Virus record (IMG/VR): IMGVR_UViG_3300019758_000012
Location: 1-41,940 of that record
Origin: a virus
DNA length: 41,940 nucleotides
Strand: one strand, 5' to 3'
Positions 36,417 to 41,940 of the stretch are shown here, in pieces. Positions within the stretch are counted from its first letter, which is position 1, and the number at the start of each line of letters is the position of its first letter. Below the pieces are notes generated by a model. That model had not been told where the DNA came from, did no database searches, and worked only from the letters and a program-made list of their open reading frames with translations. The position numbers and the translations under genes were made by a program.

Positions 36417-36633
36417 ATACATAGAACAAGTAAATAACGGTAAAGACTCACAAGTCGTTATACTAGAAATGTATGGCGAAATGGAAAGTCTAAGAAAACA
36501 GCTAGTTGATAAAGCTAACGAATGTCAAGTTATTGTTTTTGAGTTAGAGGACAAAATCGATAAACTTCAAAAAGAGAATAAGTTTTTGAAAAGCAGAATT
36601 GACAAAATAAGGGAGGTTGAGAATGATAACTAA
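36409..36633 (+). CDS. Coiled-coil protein, 74 aa
   Basis: Long helix with heptads (LEDKIDKLQKENKFLKSRIDKI at the C-terminus). Start overlaps the previous gene end. Possibly a dimer or assembly partner. Function unknown. Confidence 0.55.
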   Translation: MNKYIEQVNNGKDSQVVILEMYGEMESLRKQLVDKANECQVIVFELEDKIDKLQKENKFLKSRIDKIREVENDN

Positions 36634-36847
36634 AAAAAGAGTAGATGAAATTCTATCACAAGAAAGAACCAATAAAGATTGGAACAAGTTACTGGATAGT
36701 GCTAAAGTTGCAGATTATGAAAGTATGGACTTAAAAGACTACTTTATTAAAGCAATTGGAATAAAATTGCATGGTGCAGATTATAAAAATCAAATGCTAT
36801 TAAGAGAAATTGAAGAATGTAGCGCAGACATAGAGGATATTAATTAA
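36623..36847 (+). CDS. Hypothetical protein, 74 aa
   Basis: ATG at 36623 with GGGAGG upstream, preferred over a TTG six bases before. Acidic helical protein with LKDYFIKAIGIKLHGADYKNQMLLREI. No family recognised. Precedes NinG by one base. Confidence 0.6.
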   Translation: MITKKRVDEILSQERTNKDWNKLLDSAKVADYESMDLKDYFIKAIGIKLHGADYKNQMLLREIEECSADIEDIN

Positions 36848-36848
36848 A

Positions 36849-37424
36849 ATGTTTACAAAAGAGCAACAACTTAGCAAAAAGAAAAAGCCAAGAAAAAAGA
36901 AATGCAAAAACTGTAATGATTGGTTTACACCTGAAAGAGAAATGCAGACAACTTGCGGCATACCTTGCGCTATTGCTTACGCTAATAAAGATAATGTTAA
37001 ACAAAAAGAAATTAACAAGCAAAAGAGAGAGTTTAGACAAAGTGACAAAACTATTTTAAAAGAAAAAGTTCAAAAGTTAGCCAATAAATATGGAAGGCTA
37101 AGAGAATTTTCAAGAGGCAACGTTTTTTGTGTGACTTGCGGTGCTAAAAATGTAAAATTTGATGGGGGGCATTTTCTACCAACATCAACATATCCATCTA
37201 TAAGATATTATACTTTACAAATAAATCCACAATGTGTAAATTGCAATCAATATAATGGGGGAAAGCCTAAAGAGTATAGAGAATATATGATTAAAAGATT
37301 TGGATTAAAAAAAGTTGAAGATTTAGAAGCGCAACACAGAGTAAGTAGAAAATATACTGTTGAATATTACCAAAAATATTTAAGAGTTATGAGCAAGAGA
37401 CTTAAAAAATACAACTCAATATAA
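36849..37424 (+). CDS. NinG/Rap-like recombination endonuclease
   Basis: 191 aa. N-terminal Lys-rich region with Cys pairs (CKNC, CGIPC), then FCVTCGAKNVKFDGGHFLPTSTYPSIRYYTLQINPQCVNCNQYNGGKPKEY, the metal-binding core of lambda NinG/Rap, and a basic helical end. NinG acts on recombination intermediates (Holliday junctions) and helps RecA-independent recombination. Last gene of the operon from 35741. The function fits the annealase encoded just downstream. Confidence 0.9.
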   Translation: MFTKEQQLSKKKKPRKKKCKNCNDWFTPEREMQTTCGIPCAIAYANKDNVKQKEINKQKREFRQSDKTILKEKVQKLANKYGRLREFSRGNVFCVTCGAKNVKFDGGHFLPTSTYPSIRYYTLQINPQCVNCNQYNGGKPKEYREYMIKRFGLKKVEDLEAQHRVSRKYTVEYYQKYLRVMSKRLKKYNSI

Positions 37425-37439
37425 GTAACTATATGTAAC
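37425..37439 (+). promoter_or_regulatory. GTAAC box for 37530 operon
   Basis: GTAACTATATGTAAC, identical to the box at 4309. Centre 37432 is 45 bp before the -35 at 37477. Confidence 0.85.
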
Positions 37440-37476
37440 ACCAAACAAAAATAAATCAAAGCTTTATACTTTTTTA

Positions 37477-37505
37477 TTGACTTTGACTAAATAGTATTCT
37501 ACAAT
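37477..37505 (+). promoter_or_regulatory. Boxed promoter of recombination/SSB operon
   Basis: TTGACT (37477-37482), 17 bp, TACAAT (37500-37505), leader TAAATAAAACAAAAAGGA. Confidence 0.85.
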
Positions 37506-37529
37506 TAAATAAAACAAAAAGGAAAGAAA

Positions 37530-37745
37530 ATGGAACACAACGAATACAGACAAGTACAAGAAGAAAATAAGCAAGAGCAAGACAGACAAGAGTATCAAGA
37601 CTTGCTAGATGAATTTGAGGGTGGTTTACAAGATGTATTAATTCAAGCTAACAAAGATGGAATAGTATTAGATGATATTTTATCTACTATTAAAAAAATG
37701 GTTGAAGATACACAAGATATTAAGATTAAGATTGAAAGGGTTTAA
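37530..37745 (+). CDS. Hypothetical acidic helical protein, 71 aa
   Basis: First gene of the recombination operon. Gln/Glu-rich N-terminus, then amphipathic helices (YQDLLDEFEGGLQDVLIQANKDGIVLDDILSTI). No family recognised; soluble. Confidence 0.6.
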   Translation: MEHNEYRQVQEENKQEQDRQEYQDLLDEFEGGLQDVLIQANKDGIVLDDILSTIKKMVEDTQDIKIKIERV

Positions 37746-37746
37746 G

Positions 37747-37824
37747 ATGAGCAATGAAGAAAAAGAGTATTTTAAAAAGCACGGTCTAGGGTGGTTAATC
37801 TACCCAGATACAAAGGAAAAGTAA
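37747..37824 (+). CDS. Hypothetical peptide, 25 aa
   Basis: Starts with ATG after GGGTTTAAG and ends flush with the next ATG. Contains KKHGLGWLIYPDTK. It fills the gap between two genes of the operon exactly, which supports translation, but it is very short. Confidence 0.4.
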   Translation: MSNEEKEYFKKHGLGWLIYPDTKEK

Positions 37825-38412
37825 ATGAAAACAAGTGAAAAAATAAACGAACTAAGTTCAAGTTTAATACAGTTGCAATCAGAATTAAACAACATAGGTA
37901 AAGACTCTAAGGGTTATGGTTATAACTATACATCACTAGAAAAGCTTTTAGATTATGTAAGACCTTTAATGTCTAAGCATAATTTAGGCGTAATTCAAAC
38001 CCCAACAAATATTGATAATAGAATTGGTGTAACTACTAGATTGATTCATAAGTCAGGGCAATTTATAGAAGATACTCTACTTATGGATAAATCTAATTTA
38101 GCAAAAATGAATGATTATCAAGTAGCAGGAAGTATAATTACATATTTTAGAAGATATGCAGTTAGTTCAATTTTAGGAATAGCAAGTGATGAGGATACAG
38201 ATGTAAACATTCCAAAAGAGCAACCACAAGTGCAACAACCAGTATTAATTAATGAAGGTCAAGTTATGAGCCTTGAAGGTTTAATCCAGAAATCAGGAGC
38301 AGATAGAGAGAAGTTTTTAAACGCTTACAAACTAAACAGATTAGAGGATATGCCTATAAACTTATTTGAGAACGCCCTAAAAGCTTTAAATAAAAAATTA
38401 GAGGGAAAGTAA
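37825..38412 (+). CDS. Single-strand annealing recombinase, ERF family
   Basis: 195 aa. ERF pattern: KINELSSSLIQLQSELNNI.KDSKGYGYNYTSLEKLLDYVRPLMSKHNLGVIQ, then GVTTRLIHKSGQFIED and YQVAGSIITYFRRYAVSSILGIASDEDTD. Such proteins anneal complementary single strands and help concatemer formation and repair. The C-terminus is helical with an oligomerisation-like end. AAAGGAAAAGTAA is upstream. Works with SSB and NinG encoded nearby. Confidence 0.9.
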   Translation: MKTSEKINELSSSLIQLQSELNNIGKDSKGYGYNYTSLEKLLDYVRPLMSKHNLGVIQTPTNIDNRIGVTTRLIHKSGQFIEDTLLMDKSNLAKMNDYQVAGSIITYFRRYAVSSILGIASDEDTDVNIPKEQPQVQQPVLINEGQVMSLEGLIQKSGADREKFLNAYKLNRLEDMPINLFENALKALNKKLEGK

Positions 38413-38415
38413 AGA

Positions 38416-38484
38416 GTGTTTACCTATGCAGTATTTACAAGTGTGTTAAGTATTGTGTGGGTAATAAATTTAAATGCGAAATAA
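38416..38484 (+). CDS. 22-residue hydrophobic peptide (GTG start)
   Basis: GTG after GAGGGAAAGTAAAGA. Mostly Val, Leu, Ile, Ser and Trp, a single membrane-helix-like peptide. It would fill the gap between ERF and Gp157-like genes. Weak support. Confidence 0.35.
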   Translation: MFTYAVFTSVLSIVWVINLNAK

Positions 38485-38499
38485 TGCAAAAGGAAAGAA

Positions 38500-39021
38500 A
38501 TGAAAGTGTTTGAAATAATGCAATTAAAAGCAAGGATTGAAGAGTTAGAAAATGAATTCAATGAAGAGACGGGAGAGTTTATAGACAACTCTAAAAAAAT
38601 TAAAAGTCTAATTGATATTCTAGATGATGAAAAAGAAAACAAATTAAAAGCAATTCAACATATTATCGAACAAAAGAAAAAACATATTGAAATAAATAAA
38701 AATGAAATTAAACAAATTCAGTCATTTAATAAACAAGAACAAAACAATATTATTGCATTAAATGACTTGTTGGGCTTATTATTAGATGGTGAAAAAGTTG
38801 CAACAAATACTGGTAGTTTTTATTATGCTAAAGAGTCTCTGTTTATAAAAGATGAAAACATATTTAAGCAAAACAATCCAGCTTATTTAAAAGAGAAAAC
38901 ATATACAACTAAAGAAATAGATAAGGCAAAGGTAATGGAGGATATAGACAAGTTAAAGGGTGCGACTTTAAGAAAAGGAGTAATTTTTAGAGCAAAAAAA
39001 CAAAATGATAATATCAACTAA
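38500..39021 (+). CDS. Siphovirus Gp157-like protein
   Basis: 173 aa. N-terminal coiled coil (LKARIEELENEFNEETGEFIDNSKKIKSLI), long Lys/Gln/Glu helices, then a beta-rich C-terminal part with TGSFYYAKESLFIKDENIF and PAYLKEKTYTTKEIDKAK. This is the layout of Gp157 proteins (Streptococcus phage Sfi21 type), usually found with SSB and annealase genes. Exact role unresolved. Overlaps the next gene by 17 bases. Confidence 0.8.
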   Translation: MKVFEIMQLKARIEELENEFNEETGEFIDNSKKIKSLIDILDDEKENKLKAIQHIIEQKKKHIEINKNEIKQIQSFNKQEQNNIIALNDLLGLLLDGEKVATNTGSFYYAKESLFIKDENIFKQNNPAYLKEKTYTTKEIDKAKVMEDIDKLKGATLRKGVIFRAKKQNDNIN

Positions 39022-39358
39022 ATTTCAAGGCAATCTATTTGGAAATTTTGTAAAAGATTTATATGATAATAACTCGTTTCTTAAAATTCCATTTTTAACA
39101 TGGGAGGACGGGAGCGAGTTAATTATCACAAAATACAATGAGTACAATGATAGTGATACTCTAAGATGGTATTTAAAAATCTTTGATACTAAATACCCTA
39201 AACACGAAAACGGTGAGCCTTACAGTTTTAAAGATGTGGACAGTAAGACTTTAACAGACCATTTAGAATATTATCGCCTGGTTCTTGCACATAACAGCAA
39301 GAGCTTTAAAAGTGATTTACAAGAGTGGGATAGATTAATAAAACAATATAATAGATAA
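39005..39358 (+). CDS. Hypothetical protein, 117 aa
   Basis: Soluble, Trp/Tyr-rich, with the segment FLTWEDGSELIITKYNEYNDSDTLRWYLKIFDTKYPKHENG and a C-terminal helix. It is encoded between Gp157-like and SSB genes, so a DNA metabolism role is plausible, but I see no recognised motif. Confidence 0.6.
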   Translation: MIISTKFQGNLFGNFVKDLYDNNSFLKIPFLTWEDGSELIITKYNEYNDSDTLRWYLKIFDTKYPKHENGEPYSFKDVDSKTLTDHLEYYRLVLAHNSKSFKSDLQEWDRLIKQYNR

Positions 39359-39368
39359 GGATAAGAAA

Positions 39369-39605
39369 ATGGACTTAGTAAATATAGCAGAAATAAACAG
39401 ATGGGTACTTTTAATCCTAATGGCAGTAACTATTTTTTGGGTTTTTAGAATGAATAATTTAAATGACAAAAGAATAGATATTGCTAAAATAGAATTAGAA
39501 AATAAAAAAATGGAAGCCACTCTAAAAAGAAAACAGATAAAAGAACAAGATTTAGTAAATGATATAAGAAGAAAACAATTAAAACAACTAGAAGAAGGAA
39601 ATTAA
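39369..39605 (+). CDS. TM-anchored coiled-coil protein, 78 aa
   Basis: One N-terminal TM helix (about residues 10-27), then a long Lys/Glu/Asn helix (ENKKMEATLKRKQIKEQDLVNDIRRKQLKQLEEG). It resembles spanin-like or scaffold-like topologies but lies among DNA metabolism genes, so a lysis role is not claimed. Confidence 0.6.
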   Translation: MDLVNIAEINRWVLLILMAVTIFWVFRMNNLNDKRIDIAKIELENKKMEATLKRKQIKEQDLVNDIRRKQLKQLEEGN

Positions 39606-39606
39606 A

Positions 39607-40086
39607 ATGTATAATGAATTAACGGTACTAGGAAATTTAACAAGAGATATTGAGCTGAGATATACGCCTAACGGTTCAGCACTAGCAAAAGGAGCAATTG
39701 CTACAAGTCACAAATACAAAACACAATCAGGCGAACAAAAAGAAGAAGTTTGTTTTTTAGATTTCAGTATTTTTGGAAAAAGTGCAGAAGTTGCTAATCA
39801 GTATTTAAAAAAAGGCTCTAAAGTTTTACTAGTTGGTAGATTAGTATTTGAACAATGGACTACGCAATCAGGAGAAAACAGAAGTAAGCACTCTTTAAGA
39901 GTAGATACTATGAAAATGTTAGACAACAAACAAGATAACCAATCTAACAATTATCAACCACAAGTGCAACAAAGCCAATACACACAGCCAGTACAAAACC
40001 AACAAGGGGCATATCCTGCAATAGATATTGATGATTCAGAAATACCATTTAATAAGATTAATAAAACTTTATCAATGGTGATTTAG
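39607..40086 (+). CDS. ssb: Single-stranded DNA-binding protein
   Basis: 159 aa. OB fold with YNELTVLGNLTRDIELRYTPNGSALAKGAIATSHKYK, CFLDFSIFGKSAEVANQYLKKGSKVLLVGRL, then a Gln/Asn-rich linker. The acidic tip DIDDSEIPF is present but is followed by 11 further residues (NKINKTLSMVI), whereas host SSBs end at IPF. Protects ssDNA during replication and recombination. Stop is followed by the DUF3310 gene. Confidence 0.95.
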   Translation: MYNELTVLGNLTRDIELRYTPNGSALAKGAIATSHKYKTQSGEQKEEVCFLDFSIFGKSAEVANQYLKKGSKVLLVGRLVFEQWTTQSGENRSKHSLRVDTMKMLDNKQDNQSNNYQPQVQQSQYTQPVQNQQGAYPAIDIDDSEIPFNKINKTLSMVI

Positions 40087-40087
40087 C

Positions 40088-40297
40088 ATGAGCAAAGATA
40101 CACAAATCGGGGGAAATCATTACCAAAAGATGAAGATACAACCTATTGATTTTATACTAAAAAATAATATTGGTTTTTGTGAAGCAAATGTTATTAAGTA
40201 TGTATGCAGACATCAAAGCAAAAACGGTATCGAAGATCTAAAAAAGGCTAAACATTACATAGAGCTTTTAATCGAAGAATTAGAAAATGATAACTAA
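40088..40297 (+). CDS. DUF3310 family protein
   Basis: 69 aa. The whole protein fits the family: DTQIGGNHYQKMKIQPIDFILKNNIGFCEANVIKYVCRHQSKNGIEDLKKAKHYIELLIEE. DUF3310 genes are common in phage nucleotide or DNA metabolism blocks; some are linked with nucleotide kinases. Function unknown. Last gene of the 37530 operon. Confidence 0.9.
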   Translation: MSKDTQIGGNHYQKMKIQPIDFILKNNIGFCEANVIKYVCRHQSKNGIEDLKKAKHYIELLIEELENDN

Positions 40298-40309
40298 GTA
40301 TTTAAAAAT

Positions 40310-40324
40310 GTAACTTAAAGTAAC
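40310..40324 (+). promoter_or_regulatory. GTAAC box for 40412 operon
   Basis: GTAACTTAAAGTAAC; centre 40317 is 45 bp before the -35 at 40362. Confidence 0.85.
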
Positions 40325-40361
40325 CAATCGTAAGAAATATTTAAAAAATTAACTATTTTTA

Positions 40362-40390
40362 TTTACTTCCTGGTTGGTTGCTGATAAGAT
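40362..40390 (+). promoter_or_regulatory. Boxed promoter of 40412 operon
   Basis: TTTACT (40362-40367), 17 bp, TAAGAT (40385-40390), leader TAAATAAAAAAAGGA. Confidence 0.8.
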
Positions 40391-40411
40391 TAAATAAAAA
40401 AAGGAAACTAG

Positions 40412-40690
40412 ATGATAATTAAAATAACTACAAAACTAGGAACAAAAGAAATTAGCCTGCAAGGAGTTAAAATCTCTTTAACTGATTTGAAAATAGGAGA
40501 AGATATTTTTTTTAAAGATATATTGGAAATATCTTTTAACGAAAATGATTTTATTATGCAAATGGTAGATGCAATTAAAGACTGTTGTATCTTGACCTAT
40601 CAAGAGTTTGGCAACGAAATAGAATTGTCTACATACAAGTCAAACAACTTACCAGATGATTTTATAGAATCATTTAGAAATATGGTATAA
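40412..40690 (+). CDS. Hypothetical protein, 92 aa
   Basis: First gene of the last boxed operon. N-terminal strands (IIKITTKLGTKEISLQGVKIS) and a helical acidic second half with one CC pair. No family recognised. Confidence 0.6.
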   Translation: MIIKITTKLGTKEISLQGVKISLTDLKIGEDIFFKDILEISFNENDFIMQMVDAIKDCCILTYQEFGNEIELSTYKSNNLPDDFIESFRNMV

Positions 40691-40700
40691 AGGGTAGCAA

Positions 40701-40874
40701 ATGAAAAGATTTTTATTACCATTATTAATCATAGTGTTAGGTTTTGCATTGCCTTATTATTGGGATTCAATTACAGATGAAAAAGTTAAACTTGCAGGCT
40801 ATGTTCTTTGCAATATTGTAGGGTTATCTTCTGGACTAATTATTATTGGATTAGGAGGAAACAAAAATGACTAA
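40701..40874 (+). CDS. Two-TM membrane protein, 57 aa
   Basis: Two hydrophobic segments (residues 3-20 and 33-52) separated by a short polar loop with WDSITDEK; N-terminus basic. AAAGGGTAGCAA upstream. Topology suggests an inner-membrane protein with both ends in the cytoplasm. Function unknown. Confidence 0.6.
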   Translation: MKRFLLPLLIIVLGFALPYYWDSITDEKVKLAGYVLCNIVGLSSGLIIIGLGGNKND

Positions 40875-41163
40875 ATTACAATCACTATCGGAAGAAAATA
40901 AAAGCCTTTATAGATTAATTGAAATTCTTAAAGAGCAAAGAGAAATTGAGATTAACGAAAAGTATGAGCTAAGAGACAAAATTACAATTCTAGAAACCAG
41001 CATAAGACAATTGCAAAATGACTTGAATTGTGCAGTAGAAAAGAATGAAAAGTTAGAGAGTGATATTAGCAATGCAACTGAAAGAATGAAAGGCTTTTTA
41101 GAGTCTGTTAATGTTGATAAAATAAAACAGTATCAAGATGGTACTTTAGATGCTAGAGGGTAG
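40867..41163 (+). CDS. Coiled-coil protein, 98 aa
   Basis: Nearly all helix with heptads (ETSIRQLQNDLNCAVEKNEKLESDISNATERMKGFLESV). Starts inside the end of the membrane protein gene, so made with it. Function unknown. Confidence 0.55.
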   Translation: MTKLQSLSEENKSLYRLIEILKEQREIEINEKYELRDKITILETSIRQLQNDLNCAVEKNEKLESDISNATERMKGFLESVNVDKIKQYQDGTLDARG

Positions 41164-41167
41164 TAAG

Positions 41168-41332
41168 ATGTTAGAAAAAGGATTTTCGTTATGGCTACTT
41201 GTTGGCATAGTTTATTGCTGGATAATATATGGAGTGTCAATTGTAGCAGACATATATCTTACTTTTATGTTTGGGCTAACATTAACGCTTCTATGGTTTG
41301 CACTTATTCCATATTTTGCCAAAATAGATTAA
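41168..41332 (+). CDS. Two-TM membrane protein, 54 aa
   Basis: ATG at 41168 with AGGGTAGTAAG upstream, preferred over an earlier in-frame start inside the preceding gene. Two hydrophobic segments (about 6-24 and 28-50), rich in Trp and Leu. Function unknown. Confidence 0.55.
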   Translation: MLEKGFSLWLLVGIVYCWIIYGVSIVADIYLTFMFGLTLTLLWFALIPYFAKID

Positions 41333-41342
41333 AAGGATAACA

Positions 41343-41471
41343 ATGTTAAATGAAGTATTAAGACTAATAAACGCAAACAAGCGTAAAGAAAAGAAGAACA
41401 AAAAAGAAATGCCTAAAGTGATTAAAGAGTTTAGGTTATACAATTTTAAATATAATGATAAGGATAAGTGA
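41343..41471 (+). CDS. Small basic protein, 42 aa
   Basis: AAAAGGATAACA precedes the ATG. Lys/Arg-rich (ANKRKEKKNKKEMPKVIKEF), likely binding nucleic acid or a partner. TGA overlaps the ATG of the following gene. Confidence 0.5.
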   Translation: MLNEVLRLINANKRKEKKNKKEMPKVIKEFRLYNFKYNDKDK

Positions 41472-41940
41472 TGGAAAAAATTTTAGAAAAATTAGAAAAG
41501 TGGAGAAAAGAAAGAGGTCTTGATAGAACACAAGGTTTTGAGTTTGATTTAAATACTCAAATGAGTTTTTTCTTTGAAGAAATAGGAGTAGAGTTTTTAA
41601 GGGCTAAAACAGAAGAAGAAAAGATAGATGCTTATTGTGATACTATTATTTTTGCAATTAATGGATCTTCTTTGTTGGGTTATATTCCTATATGGCTAGA
41701 AAATGCAAATATGAGTTTTAAATCTATTTTGCTAAAAGCTTATTTAATGTTAGATAGTGAAACAGCAACAGAATTTGATTATTCTCTTATTTTTACTATT
41801 TGTAAAGATAATATTATTGAACTAGGATATGACTTTAATATGTGCATGGACGAAACTTTAAAAGAGATTGAGTCAAGAACTGGGGCTATTAATTCAGAAA
41901 CTGGAAAATGGGAAAAGTTTAAAACAGATGAAGCTAAAGC
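41471..41940 (+). CDS. MazG-like NTP pyrophosphohydrolase, 3' truncated by window edge
   Basis: 156 codons visible, running off the end. All-helical with the metal-site pattern FFEEIGVEFLRA...EEEKIDAYCDTIIFAIN (EExxE ... ExxDxxxD) typical of all-alpha NTP pyrophosphatases, and an end MDETLKEIESRTGAI common to phage members of this group. Such enzymes hydrolyse NTPs or alarmones; the substrate here is unknown. Start on TGATG with AAGGATAAG upstream. Confidence 0.7.
   Translation, partial: MEKILEKLEKWRKERGLDRTQGFEFDLNTQMSFFFEEIGVEFLRAKTEEEKIDAYCDTIIFAINGSSLLGYIPIWLENANMSFKSILLKAYLMLDSETATEFDYSLIFTICKDNIIELGYDFNMCMDETLKEIESRTGAINSETGKWEKFKTDEAK

Noticed and set aside
39369-39605. Spanin call for the TM plus coiled-coil protein
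   Set aside because: Topology fits an inner-membrane spanin, but it lies in the SSB/recombination operon and has no overlapping lipoprotein partner.
1-41940. Integrase, lysogeny repressor, tRNA genes, CRISPR arrays and insertion sequences
   Set aside because: Looked for but not seen; a temperate life cycle is neither shown nor excluded since flanking sequence is missing.

Overview
This window is almost certainly a tailed-phage (myovirus) genome segment of about 42 kb, or most of a circularly permuted genome. It is very AT-rich and densely packed. Many genes overlap by ATGA or TGATG, Shine-Dalgarno sites are of the AAAGGA/AAGGAT type, and promoters are host-like sigma70 promoters. No integrase, classical repressor, tRNA, phage RNA polymerase or CRISPR array is visible. 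The host is probably a low-GC Gram-negative bacterium. Campylobacterota (Arcobacter-like) is my guess from base composition, promoter style and the kinds of small phage proteins, but the window does not prove it.

Layout. 1-1744: a run of very small genes, several of them single-helix membrane peptides. 1747-30594 (+): the late region. It holds small and large terminase, DUF1073-type portal, Mu gpF/SPP1 gp7-like protein, DUF2213 protease with scaffold, Gp24-like cement protein, DUF2184 capsid, connectors, DUF3383 sheath, DUF3277 tube, tail chaperone with a probable -1 frameshift, short tape measure, a compact Pam3-like baseplate, tail fibre, a CheY-like response regulator, holin and amidase. 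30856-41940 (+): the early/replication region. It holds YopX, a homing endonuclease, winged-helix initiator, DnaB-type helicase in two pieces with a C5 methyltransferase between them, NinG, ERF annealase, Gp157-like protein, SSB, DUF3310 and a MazG-like protein.

The most unusual feature is how the late region is interrupted. At eight places a short block lies on the minus strand (3770-4273, 8017-8478, 9402-9734, 17706-18125, 18805-19497, 22026-22400, 23353-23607, 30591-30671), besides a minus-strand homing endonuclease at 16454-17107. Seven of these blocks share one architecture: a convergent hairpin terminator, the gene or genes, a leader close to AAATAAAAAAAGGA, a promoter of the type TTGATT-17-TATAGT, and a 15-bp box GTWAC-N5-GTWRC. 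In six the box centre lies exactly 45 bp from the outer edge of the -35 (44 in the seventh; one box is half-degenerate). The same box, again 45 bp upstream of the -35, precedes the forward operons at 4409, 30856, 35741, 37530 and 40412. I infer a dispersed early regulon, with early accessory genes planted upside-down inside the late operon and governed by one DNA-binding protein acting about 80 bp upstream of the start site. In four cassettes the same box lies 28 bp downstream of the forward late -10 element and over the late ribosome-binding site, so the protein could activate early genes and block late ones.

Other signals are a candidate sRNA on the minus strand at 9834-9904, helically phased GGAACAG repeats in the small terminase gene (possible pac site), an in-frame nested scaffold start, a possible pseudoknot RNA before the homing endonuclease at 31895, and a complete CheY-like receiver gene translationally coupled to a membrane coiled-coil gene.
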